Shown: piece by piece, positions 24,576 through 34,041 of the stretch
Position numbering within the stretch: position 1 is the stretch's first letter
How the letters are laid out: each line of letters starts with the position of its first letter
Origin: Deltaproteobacteria bacterium
GTDB taxonomy: Bacteria > Desulfobacterota > Desulfobacteria > Desulfobacterales > Desulfatibacillaceae
Direction of reading: 5' to 3'
Assembly (NCBI GenBank): GCA_016235345.1
Contig: JACRLG010000019.1
Coordinates: 1 to 41,412, forward strand
DNA: 41,412 nt
The notes under the pieces: generated by a model
Told to the model about the DNA's origin: nothing
Databases searched by the model: none
The model's input: the letters and a program-made list of their open reading frames with translations, nothing else
Position numbers and translations under genes: made by a program

Positions 24576-25688
24576 TCAGACGCCCCCTCCGAAGCGGCGT
24601 ATGAACCTCCTGTCGATATAATCCTTGAAAACAAAGGCCCATTTTCCTGTGGCGGCGAAGCCCCGCTTGAAAAAAAGCCCCCGTCCGTCCCCCAGGTTGA
24701 AGACGAGAAGGTACGGCCCGCCCGGATCAAAGGCGGAAAGCGGCCCGCCGGAAAGAGCGGCCAAAAGATTATCGTATAATACACGATTCTGACGAACCGC
24801 GTAAACACCCACTTTTGCAAGAGGCCGGGGAAGAAAGGAGATGCAGTCTCCGGCCCCGAAAATCTCCGGGTGCTCCGGGCACTGTAAAAAAGAGTTTACA
24901 AAAAGAGCGCCCGCTTTGTCCACCAAAAGGCCCGACTCCCTCAAAAATGCCGGAGGCTCCACCCCCCAGGCGAGGAAAATGCAGTCCGCCGGGATTTCCC
25001 GCCCGTCATCCAGAACGGCCCTTCCTCCGTTCACCGCAGCGAGCCTCGCTCCTTCCTCCACCCTGATCCCGAAACGGTTCATCTCCCGCGCCCCCAAGCG
25101 CCGGACCCTGGGCGGAAACCCTTGAAGAAGGCCGGGGTCGGCAAGAACCGTGATTTCCGCCCCCTTGCCTGAATCCCGCCCAAGGCGCGCCAGGGCGCAG
25201 GCGATCTCGAAGCCCGCAGGCCCGCCCCCCGCCACGGTGAAGCGAGGTTTTTTAACGGTTTCAAGGAGGTCGAGAACCCTCTTTCTTGCTGCGGCGAGGT
25301 TTTCCAGGGGCTTTACGGGAAAGACATCGGGAGTGGACTTGTCGATTCCCCGCCAGGGGACCCGGCTTCCGGCGTTCATGGAGCAGACGTCGTAGGGAAG
25401 GATTTGGCCGTTATCGAGGTGGAGTTTCCGGCCTTTTGGGTCCACGCGCGCAACCGATGCTTCGATGAACACGGCTCCGCCGGTTTCGGCCATGCGTTTT
25501 ACGTCGAAGCGGATATGTTCCGGCTCGTAGGTTCCGGCCAGCATTCCCGGCCCCATGCCGGAATAGTGGTGGTGTCGGGAAGGGCTTACGAGGCTCACCT
25601 TAAAACCCGCCGAAACCAGCTTCGCCGTGTTCAAAAGGGTGGTAAGGTGGGCGTGGCCGCCCCCCACCAGAACAAGATGACGGGACAT
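24576..25688 (-). CDS. FAD-dependent oxidoreductase, SelD N-terminal-domain type (TIGR03169-like)
   Basis: The 370-residue protein begins MSRHLVLVGGGHAHLTTL, the GGGHAH opening of the pyridine nucleotide-disulfide family that is fused to selenophosphate synthetase SelD in some bacteria. Here it stands alone. A second nucleotide motif (VAGGGPAGFEIACALARLG, near 165) and the C-terminal FGAGDCISF near 295 support FAD and NAD(P)H binding. There is no CxxC near the first motif, as in NDH-2 and sulfide:quinone oxidoreductases. The ATG at 25688 is preferred; a TTG five codons earlier lies within the same frame. The substrate is unknown. Confidence 0.78.
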   Translation of the reverse strand: MSRHLVLVGGGHAHLTTLLNTAKLVSAGFKVSLVSPSRHHHYSGMGPGMLAGTYEPEHIRFDVKRMAETGGAVFIEASVARVDPKGRKLHLDNGQILPYDVCSMNAGSRVPWRGIDKSTPDVFPVKPLENLAAARKRVLDLLETVKKPRFTVAGGGPAGFEIACALARLGRDSGKGAEITVLADPGLLQGFPPRVRRLGAREMNRFGIRVEEGARLAAVNGGRAVLDDGREIPADCIFLAWGVEPPAFLRESGLLVDKAGALFVNSFLQCPEHPEIFGAGDCISFLPRPLAKVGVYAVRQNRVLYDNLLAALSGGPLSAFDPGGPYLLVFNLGDGRGLFFKRGFAATGKWAFVFKDYIDRRFIRRFGGGV

Positions 25689-25773
25689 GGGCTGCGCTTC
25701 CAATATTTTTTGTCGGAGATGCTTAAACCGGAGGAAAACTTTTTAACCACATGAAAAAAAGGCTAAACGCGAA

Positions 25774-25926
25774 GCCTGAATAAAAACGATGAACACGTCG
25801 CGCGAAAAGCCAATGAGCAAGCGTACCCGCCCAAGAAATCACAGAGTTCTTGGGCTAAATCAGAATGTTCGTACGTGGCGGAATTGGCTTTGAAGCCGGG
25901 CACCGCAGTTCGCGTTTTTAGACAGG
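25774..25926 (+). repeat. Palindromic intergenic element, copy F, with nested hairpin
   Basis: GCCTGAATAAAAACG (25774-25788) pairs with CGTTTTTAGACAGGC at the right. Inner arms AAAAGCCAATGAGCAAGCG and GTGGCGGAATTGGCTTT flank the centre. The centre holds GCCCAAGAA (25829-25837) and TTCTTGGGC (25847-25855), an extra hairpin also seen in copies G and I. Confidence 0.85.
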
Positions 25927-25999
25927 CTGTTAAGACGGAGCCGGGGGAAGGCGCGCCCCCCCCGGCTTGAAGCGAACATGAATCGGGACCGGGATAAAA

Positions 26000-26671
26000 T
26001 CAGTCCCTGAAAACCAGTTTTCCGCCGAAGAACCCGGCGGCTCCCCCAGCGCCCAGAACCGCAAGGTGGGTGACCACGAAGGGCATCCACTTTCCGGCTG
26101 TGATGAGCACGTTATGGTCCTTCAGCATCCAGAAATAGAGCACCGCGCTTCCCAGGGTCACCAGTCCGCCGCAGGCCATCTTGGTTATGAAGACCGAGGT
26201 GAAAGCGCCGTTGTATTTCTTCTTCCAGTCAAGGTACCCGGAAAAAAGCACCAGGGGCATGGAAAGCATCACGAAGAGAAGGTTGAACTCAACAGCGTAG
26301 CTCAACTTGTCGCTTTTGAGAAGAACCGCCAGAAGCGCCATGGCGAAGGAGACCGGAACCACGCCGTTCGGTATGTGCACAAGTATGGGGTGGGCGTGGT
26401 GGCGTATCATGAGGTTCTTTACGGTGTCGAAAAGCGCCTGGGCCGTGGTCTTGGGGCCTTCGGCGGGGCTTAGGGTGCGGCTTGACTCATCCGACACGAA
26501 TTCAGCTTCTATGGCGGGCCCGGCGATTTCGGCTGCGGCTTCGGCGGCTGGGGCCTCCGTTTCCGTCACTTCCACGAACTTGGAGCGGTCTGCTCCGCAC
26601 ACCGGGCATTTTTCAGGCGGCTCATCCCCCTCGTGAATGTAGCCGCATACAGTGCACTCCCATTTTCTCAT
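26000..26671 (-). CDS. Rubredoxin-type knuckle fused to DUF2231 membrane domain
   Basis: The 223-residue protein starts at the ATG at 26671 behind GGGAGAG. The first 35 residues form a rubredoxin-like domain ([17 protein letters not shown]). An acidic Ala/Glu-rich linker follows, then four hydrophobic helices (about residues 120-223) with the DUF2231 pattern [18 protein letters not shown]. The His-rich loop could bind haem or metal. The knuckle likely shuttles electrons at the membrane. Gene order (divergent from copA) does not tell the role. Confidence 0.8.
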   Translation of the reverse strand: MRKWECTVCGYIHEGDEPPEKCPVCGADRSKFVEVTETEAPAAEAAAEIAGPAIEAEFVSDESSRTLSPAEGPKTTAQALFDTVKNLMIRHHAHPILVHIPNGVVPVSFAMALLAVLLKSDKLSYAVEFNLLFVMLSMPLVLFSGYLDWKKKYNGAFTSVFITKMACGGLVTLGSAVLYFWMLKDHNVLITAGKWMPFVVTHLAVLGAGGAAGFFGGKLVFRD

Positions 26672-26823
26672 GTCTGATCTCTCCCGTTGAAATAAATTGG
26701 ACTGATGAAAAAGGCCCCGCAAAAGCGGGATGTGTCCTTCATGGAAATTAAGCCTTTTGCTTTTTACCAATAAAGTATTATTTATTCAAGGAAGTAAGTG
26801 CCATCAAATATGAAGGAGGCCAC
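26672..26823. promoter_or_regulatory. Divergent promoter region between the rubredoxin-DUF2231 gene and copA
   Basis: These 152 bases serve two starts facing away. They contain the AT-rich inverted repeat AATAAA-GTATTA-TTTATT (26769-26786), a possible operator, and AAGGAGG just before the copA ATG. No copper-regulator consensus was recognised. Confidence 0.4.
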
Positions 26824-29268
26824 ATGGACAGCCTGCGCTACGAAATTCCGGTTCTGGGCATGACCTGCGCCAACTGCGCCAAATACATCGAACGGGCTGT
26901 GGGAAAACTGCCGGGCGTCATAGGGGCCGACGTCAACTTCGCCTCCGAAACCCTTGCCGTCACCTTTGACCCTTCCCAGGTGAAACTGGCCGACGTGGTG
27001 GAGAAGGTACGCAAGGCCGGATACGATGTCGTGACCAAAAGCGCCGAAATCGCCGTGACGGGCATGACCTGCACCAACTGCGCCGCCGGAATCGAGAGGG
27101 CCGTGAACCGCAAGGTGAAGGGAATTCTGAGGGCCTCGGTGAACTTTGCGGGCGAGACCCTTTCCGTGGAGTACGTCCCTGCGGTTTCGGGCCTTGACGA
27201 TATTTTCGCGGCGGTGCGGGGCGCGGGCTTCAACGTGGTGGAGACCGTGGATGGCGGCTCGCCCGGCGACGCCGAGGCTCTGGCCAGGGCCGCCGAAATA
27301 AGGGACCAGACCGGAAAATTCCTGGTGGGAGCCTTCTTCGCCCTGCCCCTTTTCGTCTTTTCCATGAGCCGGGATTTCGGTCTTTTAGGCCACTGGTCAC
27401 ACGCGGCCTGGGTCAATTACCTCTTTCTGGCCCTTGCCACCCCGGTCCAGTTCTACACCGGATGGGACTACTACGTGGGGGGATACAAGAGCCTTAAGAA
27501 CGGCGCCGCCAACATGGACGTGCTGGTGGCCCTGGGCTCGTCCGTTGCCTACTTCTACTCCATCTCGGTGCTGGTGTTTCCGGCCCTTGGGCAACACGTG
27601 TATTTCGAGACCTCGGCGGTCATCATAACCCTCATAAAACTCGGCAAGATGCTGGAGGCCCGCACCAAAGGGAAGACCGGCGCGGCCATAAGGGGCCTTC
27701 TGGCCCTTTCCCCGGACACCGCCACGGTGGTTCGGGACGGGGAGGAAACCACGGTCCCCGTAAGCCAGGTAAAGGTGGGGGACATAATCGCCGTGCGCCC
27801 CGGAGAGCGCATCCCGGTGGACGGAACAATAATTTCAGGCGGCTGCCCGGTTGACGAGTCCATGCTGACCGGCGAGTCCATACCTCTTGACAAGGCGGAG
27901 GGCGACCGGGTGGCCGCCGGGACCCTTGCGGTTTCGGGCTATTTCCGCTTCCGGGCCGACCGGGTGGGGGCGGACACCGCGCTTTCCCGCATAATAGAGA
28001 TGGTGCGGGCGGCCCAGGGCGGCAAGGCCCCCATCCAGGCCCTTGCAGACCGGGTGGCGGCGGTTTTCGTGCCGTCCGTAATCGGGGTGGCGGCCCTTAC
28101 CTTCATCCTTTGGCTGGTTTTCGGCGGAAACCCGGTGGAGGCCCTCATCCGCATGGTGGCGGTCTTGGTCATCGCCTGCCCCTGCGCCCTTGGACTTGCC
28201 ACGCCCACCGCCGTCATGGCCGGAGTCGGGCGCGGGGCCAGGGCCGGAATCCTCTTCAAGAGCACCCTCGCCCTTCAGGGGGCGGAAAAAACCGACACCG
28301 TGGTTTTCGACAAGACCGGCACCCTCACCGTAGGCAGGCCCTCTGTGACGGACCTCATCCCCTTCGGCCCCCTGTGCGAGAGCGAGGACGAGCTTCTGGC
28401 CTTGGCCGCGTCCGCCGAAAGGGGCTCCGAGCACCCCCTTGGCCGGGCCGTGGTGGCGGCGGCGCTGGAAAAGGGACTGACGCTTCTGGAGCCTTCCGAG
28501 TTCGCTGCGGTTGCCGCAGGCGGGGTGACGGCGATGCTGGACGGGGCGCGGGTCCTGGTGGGAAAACCGGGCTTTCTGGCCGAATCGGGAGTGCCTTTGG
28601 CCACGGCGAAGGAGCTTTCCGAAAAACTCGCAAGCCAGGGCAAGACCGTGATGGCCGTGGCCAAAGACGGAAAGCTCTTCGGCCTCATAGCCCTTGCAGA
28701 CACTTTGAAGGACGACGCGGCCCGGGCGGTCAAGGAACTTATGGACATGGGCCTTCACGTGGTTCTTCTCACCGGCGACAACGCCACGACAGCCAGGGCT
28801 GTGGCGGGCTCCCTTGGAATAAGCGAGGTTCTTTCGGAGGTGAAGCCGGATGAAAAGGCGGCGGCGGTGAAGAGCCTTCAGGAAAAGGGGCGGGTTGTGG
28901 CAATGGTGGGCGACGGCATAAACGACGCCCCCGCCCTGGCCCAGGCGGACCTTGGAATCGCCATAGGCAGCGGCACGGACGTTGCCGTGGAAAGCGCCGG
29001 GGCTGTGCTGTCTTCGGGCAAGCTCATCGCCGTGGCGAGCGCAATAAGGCTTTCGCGGGCTGTGATGAAAACCATAAGAATGAATCTTGCCTGGGCCTTC
29101 GGCTACAACATAATCCTCATCCCGGTGGCCGCCGGGGTATTGGCCCTCATCCCCGGAACCCCCGGATTCCTGGCCCATCTCCACCCCATCCTCGCCGCCG
29201 CCGCCATGGCCTTTTCCAGCATCTCGGTGGTCTTGAACAGCTTAAGGCTTTCGAGGAGGAGGCTGTAG
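26824..29268 (+). CDS. copA: Copper-transporting P-type ATPase
   Basis: This 814-residue P1B-type ATPase exports copper from the cytoplasm. It has two N-terminal HMA domains with GMTCANC and GMTCTNC, eight membrane helices, TGES, the transport motif C452-P453-C454 ([11 protein letters not shown]), the phosphorylation site D496-KTGTLT, the P1B HP dipeptide (SEHPLG) and GDGINDAP at 696. AAGGAGG lies five to six bases before the ATG. All catalytic motifs are intact. The divergent DUF2231 gene shares its upstream region. Confidence 0.96.
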   Translation: MDSLRYEIPVLGMTCANCAKYIERAVGKLPGVIGADVNFASETLAVTFDPSQVKLADVVEKVRKAGYDVVTKSAEIAVTGMTCTNCAAGIERAVNRKVKGILRASVNFAGETLSVEYVPAVSGLDDIFAAVRGAGFNVVETVDGGSPGDAEALARAAEIRDQTGKFLVGAFFALPLFVFSMSRDFGLLGHWSHAAWVNYLFLALATPVQFYTGWDYYVGGYKSLKNGAANMDVLVALGSSVAYFYSISVLVFPALGQHVYFETSAVIITLIKLGKMLEARTKGKTGAAIRGLLALSPDTATVVRDGEETTVPVSQVKVGDIIAVRPGERIPVDGTIISGGCPVDESMLTGESIPLDKAEGDRVAAGTLAVSGYFRFRADRVGADTALSRIIEMVRAAQGGKAPIQALADRVAAVFVPSVIGVAALTFILWLVFGGNPVEALIRMVAVLVIACPCALGLATPTAVMAGVGRGARAGILFKSTLALQGAEKTDTVVFDKTGTLTVGRPSVTDLIPFGPLCESEDELLALAASAERGSEHPLGRAVVAAALEKGLTLLEPSEFAAVAAGGVTAMLDGARVLVGKPGFLAESGVPLATAKELSEKLASQGKTVMAVAKDGKLFGLIALADTLKDDAARAVKELMDMGLHVVLLTGDNATTARAVAGSLGISEVLSEVKPDEKAAAVKSLQEKGRVVAMVGDGINDAPALAQADLGIAIGSGTDVAVESAGAVLSSGKLIAVASAIRLSRAVMKTIRMNLAWAFGYNIILIPVAAGVLALIPGTPGFLAHLHPILAAAAMAFSSISVVLNSLRLSRRRL

Positions 29269-29426
29269 AAGCCAACCTCAACTTCAAACTTCCTCCTTTG
29301 ACATCTTTGTCTACGCCCTGCGCAGCTTCATCGCCGGAGAGCAGCCGAACCTTGACTGGTTGGTATAAACCTATTAGTTTATTCTTATAAGGCTTACGTT
29401 GGGGAAGCGTGGAAAGGTGGATTATA

Positions 29427-29990
29427 ATGATACTATATAAAAATATTTTAAATTTATTTATATTGCCAATGTATTTTTTCAATATTATTACAAGTAATAT
29501 TATCCCTATTAACAATAAAGAATTAATTTTTAATGATTCCCAATTAAAAACTACAATAGCTGAAATGGAAAAATTAATTAAAAGCTTTGACAATAATATC
29601 AAAATAATGATCCAATTTACTGATTCACAATATGAATTAGATAACGATGAAAAAACTAACTTTTTGAGTTATTTAAATAGCAAAACTTTTATGCTCAACC
29701 CTTATAATTGTGGTAACTCAAAGTCTAAAACAACAATGCCAATATTGCCAACTTTAACTATAACAATATTTGAAATTCAGAACAAATCATATATTAAATC
29801 ACTTTCAATATATTATATTAGACGTAATGAGTCAGATAATATTATCGATTCGTTATTCTTTATCACAAAAACTCGTAATTGTTATGAAATTAGAGGTAAA
29901 AATGCTCGTGATTTTATTAGTGATATCTTTACCATCATGGGAATGACCCTAAACAGTATGAATCATCTCGGGTTTTCCATCATCGTGTAA
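29427..29990 (+). CDS. AT-rich orphan protein, unknown
   Basis: The 187-residue protein has a hydrophobic N-terminus (FILPMYFFNII, possible signal peptide or anchor) followed by a soluble part rich in Asn, Ile and Lys. The ATG at 29427 has AAGGTGG six bases upstream. Base composition and codon use are strikingly AT-rich, unlike every neighbour, so recent transfer is likely. No catalytic motif or family was recognised. The 158 bases after copA end in AT-rich promoter-like sequence, while the region just after 29990 returns to mixed composition. Confidence 0.65.
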   Translation: MILYKNILNLFILPMYFFNIITSNIIPINNKELIFNDSQLKTTIAEMEKLIKSFDNNIKIMIQFTDSQYELDNDEKTNFLSYLNSKTFMLNPYNCGNSKSKTTMPILPTLTITIFEIQNKSYIKSLSIYYIRRNESDNIIDSLFFITKTRNCYEIRGKNARDFISDIFTIMGMTLNSMNHLGFSIIV

Positions 29991-30074
29991 GAAGGCAGAG
30001 CTAATCTGTTTTCAATTACACGTAAACGCCAAGGATAGTAGAGCGTATACTGACCAGTCACCAATGCCGACCGC

Positions 30075-31016
30075 TCAGGCTTCCCTCACCCTTACAACAA
30101 GGTAAAGGTCGCCCCTGTTGCCGCCCAAGGCGCGGCCCTTGCCGCGAAGGCGGAGGCGGCGGCCCGTGGTGATTCCGGCCGGGATCGTGACCTTGAGGAC
30201 CTCCGGCCCTCCGGCCTCGTCCACCGTGATGCGGGCGGTGAGGCCCCGGTCGGCGTCCTCCCTCGAAAGAACCAGGTCCCGTGAAACATCCAGGGATTGA
30301 TCGTAACCGCCATTGGACGGGGAATCTCCCGAAGCATTCGAGCCAGCCGAAGTCCCTGAATCGTCGGCTTCAGCGCCCGTATTCGGGGCAGCGCCCGTCC
30401 CGCCGCTGTTCCGGGCGGCGCTTCCGGCTCCCTGCCCAGCTCCGGATGTTGACGGGTCGGGAATGGCCGGAGTTACGGCTTTCGTGAAAAGCTCCCAGGC
30501 CTTCGAGCCCATGCGGGCGAAAAGGCTTGGCTTTTTCACCGGGCCTGGCTTGGGATTGAGCGCGCGGTTGACGTCCCTGAGCGCCAAGCCGATAGTTCCC
30601 ACCATGAAGATGCTGTTTACCAGAAAACCGCCCTTGCCCGCAAAAAACGTGCGGTTGACAAAATTGGGGTCGCTTCGAAGGCCCGCCTTCTCGAACTCCT
30701 TGAAAAGATCGTCGAAGACCTTGTTCAAGTGCGGATTCGAGAAAAGGTCCTTGAAAATCTCCTCCTGGGTGTAGGAAAAGCCCGCCCCGGGCCGCTGCCT
30801 GTCGAAACCCGCAGCGTGGGCGAAATCGTACTGGCGGCGCTTCACCGGGTCCATAAGAACCGCGTAGGCCTCACTCACCTGCCGGAAGCGCTCGCTTGCC
30901 CCGGGGTCGTCCGGGTTCCGGTCCGGGTGGTATTCCATCGCAAGTTTACGAAAGGCCCGCTTTATGTCGTCGTCCGAGGCGTTTTTTTCAACGCCCAGAA
31001 CCTTGTAATAGCTCAT
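30075..31016 (-). CDS. DnaJ-domain protein (CbpA-like)
   Basis: The 313-residue protein has an N-terminal J domain with H30-P31-D32 (MEYHPDRNP) that stimulates Hsp70, then a Phe-rich region, a short hydrophobic stretch ([14 protein letters not shown]) and a Ser/Gly/Ala-rich linker (about 185-240). A single C-terminal substrate-binding-type domain follows ([19 protein letters not shown]). The Cys-rich zinc region is absent, as in CbpA or type III J proteins. The ATG at 31016 is preferred because GGAGG is five bases upstream; 31019 is possible too. It is divergent from rpsB. Confidence 0.85.
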   Translation of the reverse strand: MSYYKVLGVEKNASDDDIKRAFRKLAMEYHPDRNPDDPGASERFRQVSEAYAVLMDPVKRRQYDFAHAAGFDRQRPGAGFSYTQEEIFKDLFSNPHLNKVFDDLFKEFEKAGLRSDPNFVNRTFFAGKGGFLVNSIFMVGTIGLALRDVNRALNPKPGPVKKPSLFARMGSKAWELFTKAVTPAIPDPSTSGAGQGAGSAARNSGGTGAAPNTGAEADDSGTSAGSNASGDSPSNGGYDQSLDVSRDLVLSREDADRGLTARITVDEAGGPEVLKVTIPAGITTGRRLRLRGKGRALGGNRGDLYLVVRVREA

Positions 31017-31130
31017 CATTCCCTCCGCTGGATTGGTCGGGCGCAAGGCCCTTCTACTTTACGTTATTTCAAAGCGCCCCCCCTGTCAAAAGAAAGAAAC
31101 AAGGAAAGAAACAATCCCAAATCAAAATTC

Positions 31131-31159
31131 TTGCACCTTGAAATTTCCTTTGCTATACA
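31131..31159 (+). promoter_or_regulatory. Strong sigma-70 promoter of the rpsB cluster
   Basis: TTGCAC (31131-31136) and TATACA (31154-31159) have exactly 17 bases between them. They lie about 180 bases upstream of rpsB, leaving a long leader. Confidence 0.75.
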
Positions 31160-31253
31160 AAAGTGTTTGACGTCCACGGGGAATAATTCTTCGCGGAAAG
31201 TCAAATCAACCCCGGCCCTCTTTGGAAATATCTCAGAGAGGACATATCTCACG

Positions 31254-31307
31254 CAGCCGTTGGGCAGGTTCCGCCGATTCGGCGGTCGCCCGGAATAAAA
31301 ACGGCTG
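31254..31307 (+). promoter_or_regulatory. Structured rpsB leader RNA, likely S2 autoregulation site
   Basis: Nested pairings are visible: CAGCCGTT (31254-31261) with AACGGCTG (31300-31307), GGGC (31262-31265) with GCCC (31288-31291), and CCGCCG with CGGCGG (31271-31285). The structure ends about 30 bases before the rpsB start. Ribosomal protein leaders, including that of rpsB in E. coli, bind their own product to repress translation; this role is inferred here. Confidence 0.55.
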
Positions 31308-31336
31308 CGGCGGAAAAAACCGAAAGGAAGAACACC

Positions 31337-32170
31337 ATGCCGCATGTTACAATGAAGGAGCTTCTGGAAGCAGGCGTCCACTTCGGACACCAGACCAACC
31401 GCTGGAACCCCAAGATGAAGCCCTACATCTTCGGGGCCAGGAACGGCATCTACATCGTCGATCTTCAAAAAACGGTGCGCCTGTTCCGCATAGCCTACGA
31501 CTTCATTTCAGACGTCGCCGCAAACGGCGGAAACGTGCTTTTCGTGGGCACCAAGAAGCAGGCCAGGGAAACCGTCTACGAAGAGGCCAACCGGGCCGAG
31601 ATGTACTACGTCCACAACCGGTGGCTGGGCGGCATGATGACCAATTTCCAGACCGTGAAAAAGGGCATCGACCGCTTGAATTACTTAAACAGCATCATCG
31701 TGGACGGCTCCATCGCCCGCTTCCCCAAGAAGGAGGCCCTAAAGCTCGAAAAGGAGCGCGTGCGCCTGGATTCCAACCTTGGCGGCATAAAGAGCATGAC
31801 CAAGCTCCCGGACGCTCTTTTTATAATCGATCCCAAGAACGAGGACATCGCGGTCAAGGAAGCAAGCCGCCTTGGCATCCCCATAGTGGCCGTTGTTGAC
31901 ACCAACTGCGATCCCGACCTCATCGACTACCCCATTCCGGGCAACGACGACGCCATCCGGGCCATCCGCCTCATCACCGGCCGCGTGGCCGACGCCTGCG
32001 TGGAAGGCCGGGCGCGTTGCGCGGAACGGCGCACCGCCGAGACCGACAAGGCCTCCGATGACATGGCCGCCGCCGAAGCCGCCGCCGAAAAGGGCGCCAT
32101 CGACGACGAAGGCCCGGTGGTCAGCCGCAAGAAGGGCGCATCCAGGCGCGACGAAGATTCCGACGACTGA
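31337..32170 (+). CDS. rpsB: 30S ribosomal protein S2
   Basis: The 277-residue S2 has canonical start [20 protein letters not shown] and signature regions [11 protein letters not shown] and [12 protein letters not shown], with [20 protein letters not shown] near 205. An acidic, Ala-rich tail extends past residue 240. AAAGGAAG precedes the ATG. It heads the conserved rpsB-tsf-pyrH-frr cluster. A long palindromic element separates it from tsf, unusual for genes normally co-transcribed. Confidence 0.98.
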   Translation: MPHVTMKELLEAGVHFGHQTNRWNPKMKPYIFGARNGIYIVDLQKTVRLFRIAYDFISDVAANGGNVLFVGTKKQARETVYEEANRAEMYYVHNRWLGGMMTNFQTVKKGIDRLNYLNSIIVDGSIARFPKKEALKLEKERVRLDSNLGGIKSMTKLPDALFIIDPKNEDIAVKEASRLGIPIVAVVDTNCDPDLIDYPIPGNDDAIRAIRLITGRVADACVEGRARCAERRTAETDKASDDMAAAEAAAEKGAIDDEGPVVSRKKGASRRDEDSDD

Positions 32171-32197
32171 TAGGCCCTCTTTTCAACACAAGCCGCT

Positions 32198-32362
32198 TAG
32201 GGGCTTTTTCCAAAAAAACTTTTGCATTCGGTTGCGCCTTCATCCCCGCCGACTGTGTTGCGCTCCTTGCGAAATACGTTAAGTATTCCTCAGTTGCGCG
32301 CCTAGTCGGCGGGGCGAATTCACAACCTCGATGCCACAAATTTTTTTCGGAAACAGCCCCTA
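32198..32362. repeat. Palindromic intergenic element, copy J (divergent subfamily)
   Basis: Outer arms TAGGGGCTTTTTCCAAAAAAA and TTTTTTTCGGAAACAGCCCC pair imperfectly. Inner arms CCCCGCCGAC (32244-32253) and GTCGGCGGGG (32305-32314) are perfect, around AATAC-GTTAA-GTATT (32273-32287). The plan resembles the other elements but the sequence differs. It lies between rpsB and tsf. Confidence 0.8.
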
Positions 32363-32446
32363 AAAAGCCTCGAAACGATCCGTCAATTTTCCCGGCGGGA
32401 GGGCCTTGAACGCCCTCCCGCCGATCTCGATACAAAGGAGAGAATC

Positions 32447-33046
32447 ATGGCGAACATATCCGCCGCAGATGTAAAGAAACTGCGCGAAGCCACGGGCGCG
32501 GGAATGATGGACTGCAAGGAAGCCCTTTCGCAGAGCGAGGGCGACTACGAGAAGGCCGTGGATTTCCTTCGCAAGAAGGGCCTCGCCACCGCAGCCAAGC
32601 GCGCCGGGCGCGCCACCAGCCAGGGCGTCGTATATTCATACATCCACATGGGCGGCAAGATCGGCGTTCTGGTGGAAGTGAACTGCGAAACCGATTTCGT
32701 GGCCCGCAACGACGAATTCCTGGCCTTCGCCAAGGACGTGGCCATGCACATCGCCGCAGCCGCGCCCCTGGCCGTGAGCGCCGAGGAGGTTTCCCCGGCC
32801 ATAATCGAGAAGGAAAAGGAAATCTACAGGGGCCAGGTCCTGGAAATGGGCAAACCCGAAAAGATGGCGGACAAGATCGTGGAGGGCAAGCTGAAGAAGT
32901 TCCTCCAGGATTCCTGCCTGCTCTCCCAGCCTTTCGTGAAGAACCCGGACATCTCGGTTCAGGACTACCTTACCCAGCTCATCGGAAAGACCGGCGAAAA
33001 CTGCTCGGTCCGCCGCTTCTCACGGTTCGTCCTGGGTGGTGACTAA
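32447..33046 (+). CDS. tsf: Elongation factor Ts, short form
   Basis: The 199-residue guanine-exchange factor for EF-Tu begins [24 protein letters not shown] and includes the core motif [10 protein letters not shown]. It is shorter than the E. coli protein (about 280) and resembles the compact form of Thermus and others, with one main core subdomain. AAAGGAGAGAATC precedes the start. Its stop is one base from the pyrH start. Confidence 0.97.
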   Translation: MANISAADVKKLREATGAGMMDCKEALSQSEGDYEKAVDFLRKKGLATAAKRAGRATSQGVVYSYIHMGGKIGVLVEVNCETDFVARNDEFLAFAKDVAMHIAAAAPLAVSAEEVSPAIIEKEKEIYRGQVLEMGKPEKMADKIVEGKLKKFLQDSCLLSQPFVKNPDISVQDYLTQLIGKTGENCSVRRFSRFVLGGD

Positions 33047-33047
33047 C

Positions 33048-33767
33048 ATGGGCGGAGCTCGCTACAAAAGGGTGCTTTTGAAGCTCTCCGGCGAGGCCCT
33101 GATGGGTAACCAGGGCTTCGGCATCTCAGCCGAAGTCCTGTCCTATCTGGCCGACGAAATCCGGGGCCTTTATGATCTCGGCATCCAGCTCGCCCTTGTA
33201 ATCGGAGGCGGCAACATCTTCCGGGGCGTGGAATCGAGCTCTTTGGGCATGGACCGCACCGTGGCCGATCACATGGGTATGCTGGCCACGGTCATAAACT
33301 CCATCGCCCTTTCGGACGCCCTGGAGAAAAAGGGCATCCAGACCCGCATCCAGAGCGCCATAGCCATGCACGAGGTGGCCGAGCCCTACATCCTGCGCCG
33401 GGCCTTGCGGCACCTGGACAAGGGCCGGGTGGTAATCTTCGCGGCTGGAACAGGAAACCCGTACTTCACCACGGATACGGCGGCTGTGCTCCGGGCCCAG
33501 GAAATTCACGCGGAAATCCTTTTAAAGGCCACCAAGGTGGACGGCCTTTACGACTCGGACCCGGAAAAAAACAGCGACGCCAAGCCCATCTGGAAAACCA
33601 CCTACATGCACGTCCTGGAAAACAAGCTTAGGGTCATGGACATGACCGCCATAACGCTTGCCATGGACAACAACCTGCCAATAGTGGTTTTCAACCTAAG
33701 TGGCCAGGGCAACGTGAAAAAAATTATCTGCGGACAGGCCATAGGGACCTATATAGGCAACGACTAG
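33048..33767 (+). CDS. pyrH: UMP kinase
   Basis: This 239-residue hexameric bacterial UMP kinase makes UDP. It opens [16 protein letters not shown] and has [22 protein letters not shown] and [15 protein letters not shown], with the C-terminal part AIGTYIGND. The ATG at 33048 is preferred over an overlapping GTG at 33036. A palindromic element begins directly after its stop. Confidence 0.97.
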   Translation: MGGARYKRVLLKLSGEALMGNQGFGISAEVLSYLADEIRGLYDLGIQLALVIGGGNIFRGVESSSLGMDRTVADHMGMLATVINSIALSDALEKKGIQTRIQSAIAMHEVAEPYILRRALRHLDKGRVVIFAAGTGNPYFTTDTAAVLRAQEIHAEILLKATKVDGLYDSDPEKNSDAKPIWKTTYMHVLENKLRVMDMTAITLAMDNNLPIVVFNLSGQGNVKKIICGQAIGTYIGND

Positions 33768-33930
33768 CAGGCTGTCGAAAAACGCGAACTGCTGTGTCGC
33801 GCATCAAAACCAATTTCAGTCACGTACGAACATCCTGATTTAGCCCAAGAACTCTGCAATTTCTTGGGCGGGTACGCTCCTTTATTGGTTTCTTGCGCTT
33901 CTTGCATTTCATCGTTTTTCATCAGCCTGT
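33768..33930 (-). repeat. Palindromic intergenic element, copy G (inverse), with nested hairpin
   Basis: CAGGCTGTCGAAAAACG (33768-33784) pairs with CGTTTTTCATCAGCCTG (33913-33929). Core in inverse orientation: GAACTGCTGTGTCGCGC, CAGTCACGTACGAACATC, then the nested hairpin GCCCAAGAA/TTCTTGGGC (33843-33869) and CTTGCATTTCATCG. It starts at the base after the pyrH stop. Confidence 0.88.
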
Positions 33931-34041
33931 CAAATCGGAGTTTTTCAACAGACTTTTAGCCTCTTTACCGCCAGGGGCTGTTACCGGGACAGCCCCGCAA
34001 GTTCACGTTCCCGGCCACCCATCGAGATAGGGGGTGCACTT

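Noticed and set aside
27835-29184. Long open frame opposite copA (449 codons)
   Set aside because: It is antisense to an intact CopA with all motifs, has no ribosome binding site or domain, and such frames are common opposite GC-rich genes.
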